A program made the position numbers and the translations under genes. The notes beneath the pieces are model-generated. The model searched no databases and was not told the origin of the DNA. It saw only the letters and a list, made by a program, of their open reading frames with translations. Below are positions 1-10,324 of a stretch of 32,678 nt of DNA, one piece after another. The DNA is from Hymenochaete sp. R1. Its lineage: Eukaryota; Basidiomycota; Agaricomycetes; Hymenochaetales; Hymenochaetaceae. How positions within the stretch are numbered: position 1 is the first letter of the stretch; each line of letters begins with the position of its first letter. Location: positions 1 to 32,678 of the forward strand of contig JAFREE010000213.1 in the NCBI GenBank assembly GCA_019400425.1. Direction: 5' to 3'.

Positions 1-3000
1 GTGGAGCTTAGCAATGAGGAACAAGGCATACATCATTACCTGAAGGAGATTCACATTGCGAAATCCACAACAAACTCGGCAATGGAATTTGCATGGCAAC
101 ATGCGGCACACCAGATAGACAACAGGGATCTGAAGGAAAGGATTCCTGTGGAATTTCACGAATTTCTAGACCTCTTTGACAAGAAGAAGGCAGAACAATT
201 CCCACCGGCATGGCCATACGATCACACGATTAACTTCAAACCAGGGTTCATTCCCAGACGTGGAAAGGTTTATCCAATCCCACTCACTCAGCAGAACTCT
301 CTAGATGAATTCATCAAAGAAAATCTGAAGAAAGGCTATATCCAACCATTGCAATCACCACAGGCATCTCCTTTCTTCTTTGTCAAGAAAAAGGATGGTT
401 TGCTACGACCCTGTCAGGATTATTGAAACCTTAACACCGGAACTGTCAAAAATGTGTACCCTCTACCTCTTATCTCCGATATCTTGGACAAGTTGCAAGG
501 AATGTAGTATTTCACTAAGCTGGATCTGCGTTCTGGATACAACAGCATCCGGATTAAGGACGGTGACCAATGGAAAGGGGGATTCATTACTCCAAAAGGG
601 TTATACGAACCAACGGTCATGTTCTTCGGTCTTTGCAATTCTCCGGCCACTTTTCAGGCATTTATGGATGACATCTTCCACATTGAAATCATTGGCGATA
701 TCATCATTGTCTACATGGACGACATCCTGATCTTTGGCAAAACCCATGAAGAACTCAAACAACAAACACGACAGGTCCTGCGCATCTTACAGAAGCATGA
801 TCTGTACTGCAAACTAGAGAAATGCGTCTTTGGGGTTCAAGAACTTGAATACCTCGGACTCATTATCAAACCAGATCAACTTCTTATGGACCCTGTCAAG
901 CTCGAAGGTGTAGAACATTGGCCGACTCCAACAAAAACCAAGGAGGTGGAACAATTCCTTGGGTTTGCAAACTTCTATCGGAAATTCACCGATTATTATG
1001 CAGATATAGCACGTCCTCTGGATAAACTGAAAGGAAAGGCACCATGGAACTGGACAGACGAGCATCAGACGGCCTTTGACACGTTAAAGCAGAAGTTCCT
1101 ACAGCAACCCGTTCTCCTTATGCCAGATAAGCACGCTAAATTCTACCTTGAAACAGATGCTTCTAGTCAGGCGACAGGAGCTGTACTTAGGCAACGTGAC
1201 ACTAACGGTGATCTGAAGCCTTGTGGATTTATTTCCAAGGCATTAGGACCCGCTGAATGGAATTACGACATCTACGATAAGGAACTTCTCACGATTATTT
1301 GGGCACTAGAAGAATGGCATCATTATCTGCTAGGATCACCTCACATTGTTCAAGTTTGGTGTGATCACAAGAACCTTACGTACTTCAAGGCACCACAGAA
1401 GCTTTCGCCACGGCAAGCACGCTGGCAGCTTACATTATCTCAGTACGAATTGGAAATTACACACAAACCTGGCAAGACGCTCATTCAGGCTGATGCTCTG
1501 TCACGACGTCCAGACTACATCGAAGGGCTTGAAGAAGAGGAACCAACTACGCTACTACCAGGCGAGTTGTTCATTGGTGCGACTGAAGTGGAGGTTGAGG
1601 ATGCAAAATTGGTGACGAAGGTTAGGGAAGCAGGGAAGGACGATCCCTTGGTCCAGCAAGCCATCGAAGCCATTACCCAGTCAGGTGTCCTACCTCTTAA
1701 ATCAGCGATTTCAGACTGGCATGCGCAAGATGGCCTTGTTTGGTACAAGGATAGGCTCTACGTTCCGGATGACCAAGACCTGCAGAGGGAAATCATCATG
1801 CGATACCACGAATTACCGGTCATGGGACATCAGGGGATATACAAAACCCAGGAAATGGTGCGACACGACTATTGGTGGCCACATTTAAGTCAATTTGTGA
1901 AACAGTACGTCATGGGATGTGCCCTTTGTCAGCAGATAAAGGTCAACACACACCCAACTGTTCCACCAGTGATGCCTATCCCCGCCGATAAGGATGCACT
2001 TCCATTCTCCACTATCACCATGGACTTTATCACAGATCTCCCTGAATCGAACGGGTATACGGCATTATTTGTTGTGGTCGACCATGATCTCTCGAAAGGA
2101 ATCATTCTCATGCCCTGCAACAAAGAAATCGACGCATTTGGAACTGCCAAACTCTATCATGACCACGTTTACCAGCGATTTGGACTTCCAAAGCGGATGA
2201 TCTCCGATCGAGGACCTCAGTTTGCGGCCAAGGTATTCCAGGAACTGTGCACTAAAATGGGTATCAAGTTGTCACTGTCAACTGCATATCATCCCCAGAC
2301 AGATGGACAGACTGAACGAGTTAACCAGGAGATTGAGGCATACTTGCATATCTACTGTGGAAATCATCCAGAGCAATGGACGGATCACCTGCCAGACTTA
2401 GAGTTTGCACACAATCTCAGAACTCATTCGGCAACAAATCAGTCACCATTTGCCCTCATCATGGGATACAATCCAGTGGCAGTACCTACGATAACAACAG
2501 GCACACGGTTACCCGCAGTCAAGGAACGTCTGGAGCAGTTGAATAGGATCAGGGATGAAGCATTGGCATCACACGAGTTGGCACGGCAGCGGATGGCGGA
2601 TCGGATCACACGGAACTTCTCAGCATTCAAAGAAGGTCAGAAAGTTTGGTTAGAAGCAAAGAATCTCCGAGTCGGAGGGCCTTATCGGAAGCTGTGATCG
2701 AAACGGGAAGGACCTTTTGTCATCAAGAAGGTCTTGGGACCACTCACATATGAACTGGAACTCCCACAGCGGTGGCAGATTCATCCGGTATTCCATGCTT
2801 CTCTCTTATCGCCCTATCGGACAACAGACGTGCATGGACCAGCCTTCTCAGAACCACCTCCCGAGCTCATTGATGGCAAAGAAGAATGGGAGTTAGAAGC
2901 AATTGTCAAGCATTCAAAGGACAATCGGGGGAGAGTGCGATACAAAGTCAAGTTTGTTGGGTATCCATCTACTCACAATGCAATCTACAACAAATCAGAA

Positions 3001-3057
3001 CTCAGCAATGTGAAAGACATGCTCCAAACGTATAAAAGGAGGCACAAAATTCCTTAA
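1..3057 (+). pseudogene. pol: gypsy-1 pol polyprotein (RT-RNase H-integrase-chromodomain), inactivated by three stops
   Basis: One frame stays in register across the whole stretch, broken only by TGA 424-426, TAG 505-507 and TGA 2695-2697. From the family consensus these sit where Arg (CGA), Gln (CAG) and Trp (TGG) are expected, so each is one transition. Visible motifs: FFVKKKDG of the RT fingers (near 376-399), the RT catalytic YMDD (712-723), an RNase H segment LETDASS (near 1147), and integrase HHCC zinc-finger residues (His 1807, Cys 1918 and 1927). The integrase DDE triad is Asp 2023, Asp 2206 and Glu 2329 (first base of each codon). A C-terminal chromodomain with YKVKFVGYP spans about 2887-3045. 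The upstream protease and gag are outside the window. Catalytic residues are intact, so decay is recent or limited to nonsense changes. Confidence 0.95.
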
Positions 3058-3091
3058 TTCTACCAACAAATGCTCATCTTTTGCATCGGTT

Positions 3092-3409
3092 TTGTTATCT
3101 GCTCTCTTGTCCTCGAAAGTTACTACTCTCCTGATGGCAATACCTGTCTTCGCCTTTGTCTCCTACAGCAAGATCTTCCAATCTACACCTTCATCCTTGC
3201 TACTGCCATTACCATTGATCATATCACCGACGGGTTCCAGAACAGCAACGACTTCATTACATGACAAATCATCTTCATCCATCTTCTATACCATGACATC
3301 TGTAACGCTTTCCGCCGCCAGGAATTCAACACCCAATGTATCCGAACTGCCCAACTCCAGAATGCCTAGAGCCAGAATTGAACATGACTACAACACTCAT
3401 GTGCGTTGA
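3092..3409 (+). CDS. possible small post-pol reading frame of gypsy-1 (105 codons, hydrophobic N-terminus)
   Basis: An ATG-started frame of 105 codons lies between the pol stop (3057) and the polypurine tract. Its first half is hydrophobic (LLMAIPVFAFV and a later LLLPLPLII run) and its second half is Ser/Thr/Arg-rich. No known domain is recognised. The second gypsy element in this window also has a small membrane-type frame directly after pol, which is the only reason to list this one. The two proteins do not look alike by eye, and a frame of this length can arise by chance, so coding status is doubtful. Confidence 0.22.
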   Translation: MLSALLSSKVTTLLMAIPVFAFVSYSKIFQSTPSSLLLPLPLIISPTGSRTATTSLHDKSSSSIFYTMTSVTLSAARNSTPNVSELPNSRMPRARIEHDYNTHVR

Positions 3410-3518
3410 GTCAGAACCAGGGCCACCTGGAAACCAGCGAAGGTGTTGAAGAACTCACCAAAACCCTGACACTTGACAGCCGCACTCACCCAGAGGCACC
3501 ACTTCAAGCTTGGTGTCA

Positions 3519-3532
3519 TTGGAGGTGCAGAC
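3519..3532 (+). promoter_or_regulatory. polypurine tract before the gypsy-1 3' LTR
   Basis: The sequence TTGGAGGTGCAGAC directly precedes the LTR start TGTTATGG. A purine-rich run at this place is the plus-strand primer site of LTR retrotransposons. It is interrupted by a few pyrimidines, so the exact limits are uncertain. Confidence 0.6.
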
Positions 3533-3662
3533 TGTTATGGTTCCACACCGTTCATATGCTTACTTCATTTCTTCATTTGTCATATTGTTCTTTGACCTTC
3601 CATGCACAGCATTAGTCAGCACCTTACTAAGGTGACTTCTCATGCACTTGTAGATGGGTGGG
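3533..3662 (+). repeat. LTR family A, truncated 3' LTR of gypsy-1
   Basis: It aligns from its first base with the complete solo LTR at 21638-22084. It lacks about 17 bp after the first hairpin arm and further short blocks, and loses similarity after GATGGGTGG at about 3662, just before the position of the TATA-like box in the complete copy. The U3-type hairpin at 3620-3634 is retained. The remaining two thirds of the LTR are missing. Confidence 0.85.
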
Positions 3663-5084
3663 AAAAAGTTTCCAAACTGGGAACCCACAAAGGCGGAAAG
3701 ATAGCCACCGTTGAGATTAGGCCAACCCCAAAATATCAAACCAAAATATGTGAAACTGACCCCAGAATCGCCAAAACGCTCAGCCAAAAAATCACGCCCG
3801 CCCTTCCCCACCCTCTATGGTGTAGGTAAAAATATTCTTATCTTGATCCATTGTCAATGGACCCGATGAATCTCAACCTTAATGCGCGCGTGCTAATCAG
3901 CAATCATACTATGGTCGAGAGCATAGACGCACACTGTCCAAGCGTCACCGGTCACTACACGCCCACCTCCGGTGTCCTCTCACACATCGTACTTAGGTCG
4001 ATGGCACACATCATTATCAAGTTGACTCATAATACATTCTCATGATCTAATTCAAATGTATTCTTTGAGCACTTTATGTCGTCTAAACTGTGAGAATCAC
4101 CACAAGTCCATAGAAACCTCAGTCTCTTGTGCAACCCTGCCCGTAAACCTTGCTTTTCCACCAAACCTAGCAAAACATTTTAAGCCTTGCACCCCCTTTC
4201 TCTCTCTAATAACCTCTAAATTAATAAGGAATGTTTATGCTAGCAGTCTCCAAGCTAAGCAAGTCAGAGAACTACTTACTTATATTTTAAAGCTGTGATT
4301 ATATATTAAAGAAAAATCAACTAAACACTGTACTTTTTATAATGTCTGCTCATTCTTCCCTCATAATAAGTCTATATTATATCTTAAACATATATAAAGA
4401 CTACAATAGAGATACAGCACTATCTTACCGTAAACTAGCTCATTAGCTGTTTATATTAATATAGCTGCTAGACTTTAAGTGCATGAGAATCAAGTAACAT
4501 ACTCTTTCATCAATAATAACAAAAAGTTTACTAAAAATAAGTAGTATTTGAGGTACTTTGAATTCTTGAAATTTTTTCAAGTTAAGTATAGAGATTAAAA
4601 ATGATATCAAGAATATATTTTTTAGTTAAAGTCTTATAAAAAAGATGTAAGTATAAGATCTAGAGTATAATAAAAGTATGATAAAAGTATAAATATACTT
4701 TTATCTTAATGTAATATAGATCTTACAGATGTAGCTTGAAATAATAGACATAAATCAATCTAATTAAAAATGCTTCTTATCTATATTTTCTTTATCTCAG
4801 AAAGTATTTGTATTATTAAGACTAAATAGAGTATAAGATAATAAATTAATATATATAAGATATTAACAGGCAGAGTTGTTTCTTTATTGATAAATCATCT
4901 TAAAATGCTGTTCATAAGCATATGTATAGAATAAACAAAAATGCCTCTTTAAAAACTATCTGATGAATCCTTAATATATTTATAGTGAAGCTTCTTTATA
5001 TCTTTCTTAGTATATAGTATAAGTAGATTAGAAAAAATCTAATTAATATTTATGTCTATTCCAAGCTCAAAAACAAGACATGAT
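3663..5084. other. no supported gene; moderate GC passing into AT-rich DNA
   Basis: After the broken LTR, 3663-4200 has ordinary base composition but no frame that looks coding; the open stretches are short and have no recognisable motif. From about 4300 the DNA becomes very AT-rich with many stops in all frames. No tRNA, repeat array or transposon end was recognised here. Confidence 0.6.
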
Positions 5085-7165
5085 TACTATCTTAAAGATA
5101 ATCTCATTACATTAAAACAATAGCTCAAGAACTACTAGATTATATTTTTTATATAATACTTAAGCTCTAATCTTCTAAAGAAATTCTGATAGTTATCAAA
5201 TAGTGAAGATTAGAAGAAATTACAAAAATATTAAATATTATTTGTCTAATCATATCTATAAGGCATCTAATTTTTTAAAGCATTCTTATCCTAGCATATA
5301 TAAAGAACCTAATATATAATAGCACTGAGATTTATAGATATGATGATAAGAAGTTGGTAAATAGTTGTTAAGTTATCATAATATACAAAAAATATCTACC
5401 TCTTTATTTGTGTTAAAAAAAAGGAAAGGTGATAACTTAATAGAAGGCTAGTCTCAATAATCTACTAAAGTAGAGAGTTTAGCTTTATTTAAATCATTTA
5501 ATTGAAAATAATAGGAGGTTGATTTAAAGTAAGAAGGCTCATCATAGTATAAACAGAGCTAGAAGTTTAAGCCTGAGATATGATCTGTAGCATAAAGAAC
5601 CTTGGAAAGCAGGTAGGTATCAGCTACCCAAGCATTTGCACTGTTAAGCTAAGTGATATAAGTTGGAAATTTGTTATATGGCATGATAGTTAGTTACGGC
5701 AGTAGCTTTGAAAGAGATATTGGGTCTCGGGATCAGTATTTATATGGAAGTGATGCAATTGAGGGTCCAGCTATTAATTACAGTTTCTGAGAAACTTCTC
5801 TTAGAACTGGGAACCAGACTACTCAAGATAAGTCATTTGCAGAAAATTGAGTCAGACCACAAATGGGCCTCATTTTTAGCTGCTGCGGTAGAGCGCAGGA
5901 ATCTCACTCAGATGTCCAGACAGAATCCTTAAAAGTAACAAAGTCTTTACTTTAAGCAAATTGAATATATTTTATAATATTACTTCTATCAACTGCCTTA
6001 TGTGATCTTTTAGATTTAAGACTTTAGAGTTATCAAGAGTTTAAAAATAAACTGACAGTAATAGTTTTCTAAAGATAATAAAGAAATTAGTTTCAGATTG
6101 TGATGAAGGGTCATAATTATCTATATATAACAGGAAGTTGTTATATTTAGGTTCAGAGTAAGTATTGAATAAAGAAGTTTGAGATCATTCATCATCTGCA
6201 ACATGCCTTAACAATATCAAATGCATTCTCTGTTGTTAAGGTGAGGCATCAGTCAATATATTATTTGGGTATAGAAGAAGTTAGACATATTTTCAAGTAG
6301 GCAAGTTGTTAAACATATCTTTTAAAGATGGAATAACAGAACTAGTTATAGTACTTGTTTGGGTTTAGGGTAAGGAGAAAGAATACTATTCTTACTAATT
6401 GACAACTAGCATTCTCCTTATCTTATTCAACAAAAAGCTATCAACTGGTAATGTGCTGTCAACTAAAAGCATATCAGATGATATTGAGTTATTCATAGTT
6501 TGATAATTATAATGTGTGTTATAGTATAATAATAACAATCTGAGCAGAAAGTTTAAGACCTTTTACTATTAAGCTCTATGAGTTGTCTTCACACTATAGA
6601 AGAACTTAATAAGTTAAATATAATACTATAGAAGTGAATATAAAAATGCTTGCCTATGAGAGAACTCAACAAAAGGTCAAAAGTAAAAAAAAAAAGGGTC
6701 TCTTTAGACATGTATGGGTTAAGGAATAAATAAAATATGAGAAAATGTAAGACTAATTATATATATATGACAATTATATTAGAAATATATGAAGAAAATA
6801 AGAGATTCCTGATAAATACATCATGCTATCCAATGAAACTAAGCAAAAGGTCATTAAGAGCTGTATTATTTAAATATGAGTTTGAGATATTAGGTCCTCT
6901 ATTAAATGCATTAAAAAGAATATCTGCAAAGATGAAAGAAAGGTTATATATAAAGAAATATAAGCTATTATTACAATGACTAAAAAGCAAACTCTCTAAG
7001 ACTGAGATAAATATCAGGAGTCTGCAGACATTACTATTGATTATATATAGTCAATAATATATAAACTTATTTAGTGTTAGTATTAGTCTAAGTAGACTTT
7101 CTATGTTATCTATATAAATCACTATTACCCTCTCTGTCAAGCTTCCAGATCTTTAATGTAAAACA
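5085..7165. repeat. dispersed repeat R1, copy A (AT-degraded)
   Basis: Colinear similarity to 26985-28998 can be followed by eye. Anchors: 5098-5380 with 27005-27298; the AAGGAAAGG region near 5423 with 27776; the TTAGATTTAAGAC block at 6011 with 28060; the TTTAAATATG.GTTTGAGAT block near 6868 with 28718; and GGCAAGCTTCC at 28984 with GTCAAGCTTCC at 7138. Copy A is much richer in A and T, and most differences are C-to-T or G-to-A relative to copy B. It lacks the LTR present in copy B (empty site 5381-5396) but has a private insertion at about 5581-5935. Similarity ends near 7160. Confidence 0.75.
5581..5935. other. private insertion of about 350 bp, less AT-rich, inside R1 copy A
   Basis: The segment from CATAAAGAACC to about CCTTAAAA has no counterpart in R1 copy B, whose matching flanks are nearly contiguous around 27960-28000. 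Its base composition is less AT-rich than the surrounding copy A, so it looks younger or spared. A 74-codon plus-strand frame (5708-5932) fills most of it, with a hydrophobic helix-like stretch (VQLLITVSEKLLLEL), but no family is recognised. No clear terminal repeats or target duplication were found at its ends. Confidence 0.45.
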
Positions 7166-7202
7166 AAAGAACAACACACCTTAGCTAAGTGTCAATCCTA
7201 AT
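7163..7202. repeat. short dispersed motif, copy 1 (partner at 23018-23061)
   Basis: The pattern AAAGAAC....CACCTTRGCTA..GTGTC.ATCCTAA appears here and at 23018-23061 in the same orientation. Here it starts exactly where the R1 copy-A similarity stops, so it probably marks the edge of another inserted element of unknown type. Confidence 0.5.
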
Positions 7203-7607
7203 TAAAAAAGGAAAACTTACAATAAGTCAAGTGTCTTCCCCACTTTAATATGCTCTAGGATTTTATGTAATTGAGCTTCTCCTTCTATATTGTATATATA
7301 TGTTTTTCTTGACCTGATTCCCCTTTTACACTTTGCAATCAATGAAAATAAAAAAAAAATTAACAATAATGTGCAAATTGCCATATCCTGAGGCAATGAC
7401 ACTCATAATCAACCACACAAACAGTACTTGGTATAGGACATCAAGCAGGGTTTTTTTTCATGTCAGAGCAAGATAGGGTAAGAGTCTAAGAGAGGCAGGG
7501 GAGGATATACAAATCTACTGCTGTCTTATTGTTGCCTTTCTCTCTTCTCCAAACAGAAACAACTTTTTCCTATCAGGGATAGCAACCACTTCCCATTCCC
7601 AATTGAC
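7203..7607. other. no supported gene; AT-rich spacer
   Basis: This spacer lies between the R1 copy-A boundary and the minus-strand pseudogene. It includes several homopolymer runs (for example the T run near 7450). No convincing frame, RNA gene or repeat end was seen. Confidence 0.5.
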
Positions 7608-9464
7608 CTACCATCCCTCTAAGCCTATGCGCCTTTTGCATCTCTGCCCCAGCTCCCTAACATAAATATGTGATAGCTTGGTGTCATCTTTGTACAGAGT
7701 ACTCTGCGCAATATGTTCCTCCACTGGTTCATCTGTAGATGTGGCATCTAGGATGAAGACTTCCTCCAGACGGTGGGTAAAGACTGGTATACTTAGCATC
7801 ACATCATATTTTGGTCCTTTGACATTATCATAGTTGAAATCCGCTTTAGTCTTAGCAAAAGCATATTACAATGAGAAATTGGCTTACTGTATTTCTTGGA
7901 CAGGTTGTTGCTCCTTCTTTGGCCTTTCACTCATATCTCACTTGAGCCTGAACCAGATACACTATTTGTCTTGCTTGCCTCTGGAAGATGGAACTCTCTA
8001 TTTATCTGCCCTTGAGCCTTAGAAGCCAAAGCATGCAATGTCAAAACTGCCTCCTCCTTCACTACTCTTAATACAGCCCTCCTAACCATGTTTCTCTTGC
8101 TCTTACTCTGCATCATCCCTTCATTCTCATCACTGGGTCTTGGGACCAATTCCAAGTTTGGAAGAGTTGAGCAGAGCTGACTAAAGAGAGATGTGGAGAA
8201 CAATAGTTGGATATATCTCAACAAGACAGCTGAGATGAGCAGCTTGCCTTTGATGCCCTCAGAGATGAGCCACTTAGGTCTGGTTTCTGCCAACCTCTTG
8301 CCCTTGTACATCTCCAGATCGATTGCACCAGAGAGCTTCAATGTGTCCATGCTGCTCAAGGTACTCTTACCTACCGAGCTCCTAATATTCAAGTTAAAAG
8401 CCAGAGAGTTTGAGAAAGAGACAGAGATTTTAAATGCGGTAGAAGTAGATGTAGTGAGCAAAGTACTTGACTTGCATGGGTTCTTGAGACCCACTGTCCT
8501 GAATGACAATCGAGCAAAGGGCGGGAACTTGACATAGAGATCAAGAGCACTCTGAGTGCAGGATGGAGTGCTAATGGCATGGGCAGCATGTACAGCTGGG
8601 TTAGGTATTGATATGTGGTAGTGCATAAAGGCAACTGGTGGTGCTGATTCCATCATACTATCAAATGGTTTCCCTCTTGATTACTCGTCACATCTTCTGG
8701 CCTCCTGCTCCTTCAGCTCCTTCTTTACTTGAATGCTGAGTGGGGGCATTATGAAGGTGCCTTCATATTTTTTCTGAGTAGGCTCGATGTCTATGCTCTT
8801 GTGCAACTGTACTGGCATACCTGGTCGATGTGGGTGAAGAGGAAGTTTTGATATAGTGGGGGGTGGTGGGTTGGTATATAAATTGGTGTTGAATATATAC
8901 AATTTATCTTGATCGACATTAGCAAGACATTTGTTATTATATGGTCAAATTGTGGAGCAGCACAAGATTGAGAAAGGACAAGTTGCTGCTATCTTCAAGC
9001 AAGCAAAGAGGACTGGGTGCTTCAAACAAGTTAGATAGGACTGATGGGAGAGTTGGGGAAGATGGAGGTAGAGACACATAGACTGGGTTAGACACATATA
9101 CTGGGCTGAGCTGAGAAGAATGCATGCCTGGCCATGCTTTATTTGCCGAAGTTGTTGAAGGACTCCTTAGAGGCACACTGAGTTTCAAACCTGCAGGTGC
9201 TCATGCTGGAGGCTCAACAAACCTTAGACCTCTCAAACTATATTTCCTGCACTCCTCACTACAGTAGAGTGATGTTTGAGCCTGGTTGATAATGGCAGGT
9301 GTACAAACGGGCTTGGTAGGGATGACAGAAGGCAAGGGAGCTACTTTGGCTTGCCTTAGAGAGGATTTCTCCTTGGAGATGGTGTACATGGAGAGAGTGT
9401 AAGTAAGGCCTGAATGTGCATGAGCAGTGTCTTGCACAAGTTTGCTGTCAGCATAATGGGCCAT
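7608..9464 (-). pseudogene. multi-exon protein gene relic, possible Ecl1-like YCSEECR motif near the N-terminus
   Basis: Reading on the minus strand from ATG 9464, one frame runs to 8937 with a single TGA at 9201-9203. It contains TSLYCSEECRKYS (near 9275), followed by Ser/Pro-rich sequence. YCSEECR followed by a Ser/Pro-rich tail recalls the fungal Ecl1 (lifespan regulatory factor) family, but the upstream CxxC half of that zinc site is not clear. A second frame continues from 8902 to about 7888 with TAA near 8681 and TGA near 7931, then an intron (7844-7887, GTAAGC...AAAG, phase matched) and a last exon to 7608 rich in charged residues (TDEPVEEH, YKDDTKLSH). The join between 8937 and 8902 needs a frameshift or unseen intron. 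All three stops can derive from CGA or CAA. It may be two genes rather than one. Confidence 0.5.
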
Positions 9465-9607
9465 GAAAGTTCTCTTTATTTGGTATGTTATTTGAGAGCT
9501 CCTGATGACATTTAAGGTGGAGAGGGCAGGCTGAGGAGTAGGAGATAAGGGAATGATGAGGGTTGCCTATTGTTTGGGGAGAATAGAACCTCCCTCTCAG
9601 TCATTAT

Positions 9608-10324
9608 ATGATTAGAAGGGTTACAAAGGATTGCATCGATCAGGAGATGCTGATACCAAGTACTTCTTTAGAATACTTGTCTGCGACAGAGGAATATTCA
9701 CCCACAGACAAAATTGTTTGGATCCCAATTCGAATGTGTCACGATCTCATGATATTAGCGTCTTCCCTTCCAGAAATAAAACATGTGGACCCATCTGATC
9801 ATCCTGTACACATCCCTCTACCCGCTGGTGCACAGGTGGCTTACTACAATGCTACCAAAAGAATGGCTGCTCCCCACTATGCATTCTCTGTAGTCACTGA
9901 TCCAGTATGGTACCAGGGATCCATGTTGGATCTGTACCATGTTAGGTGCGAGCTTGATATGTAAAATCCCAGACTGCCCATCATCATGAAGGATTTCATT
10001 ATCTATGAGCAACAGATCTTATCTGCAAAAATGTATGAAGCTGACATTGTCCTCCTCATTGCATCCCTGCTCTCAGAAGAAGAATTGAAAGACTTAAATG
10101 CTTTTGCATTGCATATTGGATTAGAAATGCTAATTGAAGTAAATAGTGTTGCAGACATGAACGTGGCACTCCGACTTCTGGCCAAGATTGTTGGGGTGAA
10201 TACACTGAACGTTGTGATGCGCGTGGGAGCTTCTCCTGACTTAGAGGATCTTATCCACCAGGCTATACATGAAGGCATCATTGTTTGCAGGCGCTGGATT
10301 GGACTCAGCACAATATTGGACTGA
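9608..10324 (+). pseudogene. indole-3-glycerol-phosphate synthase domain relic (TRP1/TrpC-like)
   Basis: One frame of 239 codons is broken only by TAA 9962-9964. Around the stop the translation follows the IGPS fold: FSVVTDPVWYQGS (cf. ISVLTEPTWFKGS), then IIMKDFIIYEQQIL with the catalytic-type Lys of the RKDFI motif at 9989, then ADIVLLIASLLSEEEL and LEMLIEVNSVADM, then AKIVGVN. IGPS catalyses ring closure of CdRP in tryptophan synthesis; in basidiomycetes it is the middle domain of trifunctional TRP1 (GATase-IGPS-PRAI). The frame before about 9830 and after GVN (near 10200) does not match the family, and no glutaminase or PRAI domain is visible. It is therefore a truncated, diverged fragment and not the working gene. 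TAA probably came from CAA. Confidence 0.75.

Larger units (their letters stand above)
1..3662 (+). mobile_element. Ty3/gypsy chromodomain LTR retrotransposon, 3' part (gypsy-1)
   Basis: The window opens inside the pol gene of a chromovirus-type Ty3/gypsy element. In order it shows the pre-RT linker, reverse transcriptase, RNase H, zinc-finger integrase and chromodomain, then about 475 bp of 3' untranslated or accessory sequence, a purine-rich tract, and an LTR starting TGTTATGG at 3533. That LTR matches the family-A solo LTRs at 21638 and 27300 but stops matching near 3662, so the 3' LTR is truncated. Gag, protease and the 5' LTR lie before the window. The domain order is known from the family; the LTR assignment comes from direct comparison inside the window. 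Confidence 0.93.

Noticed and set aside
380..730. 116-codon plus-strand frame inside gypsy-1 pol
   Set aside because: Shadow frame over the reverse transcriptase; the RT motifs read in another frame.
8193..8537. 114-codon plus-strand frame
   Set aside because: It overlaps the longer minus-strand pseudogene frame, which has phase-matched splicing and extends far on both sides.
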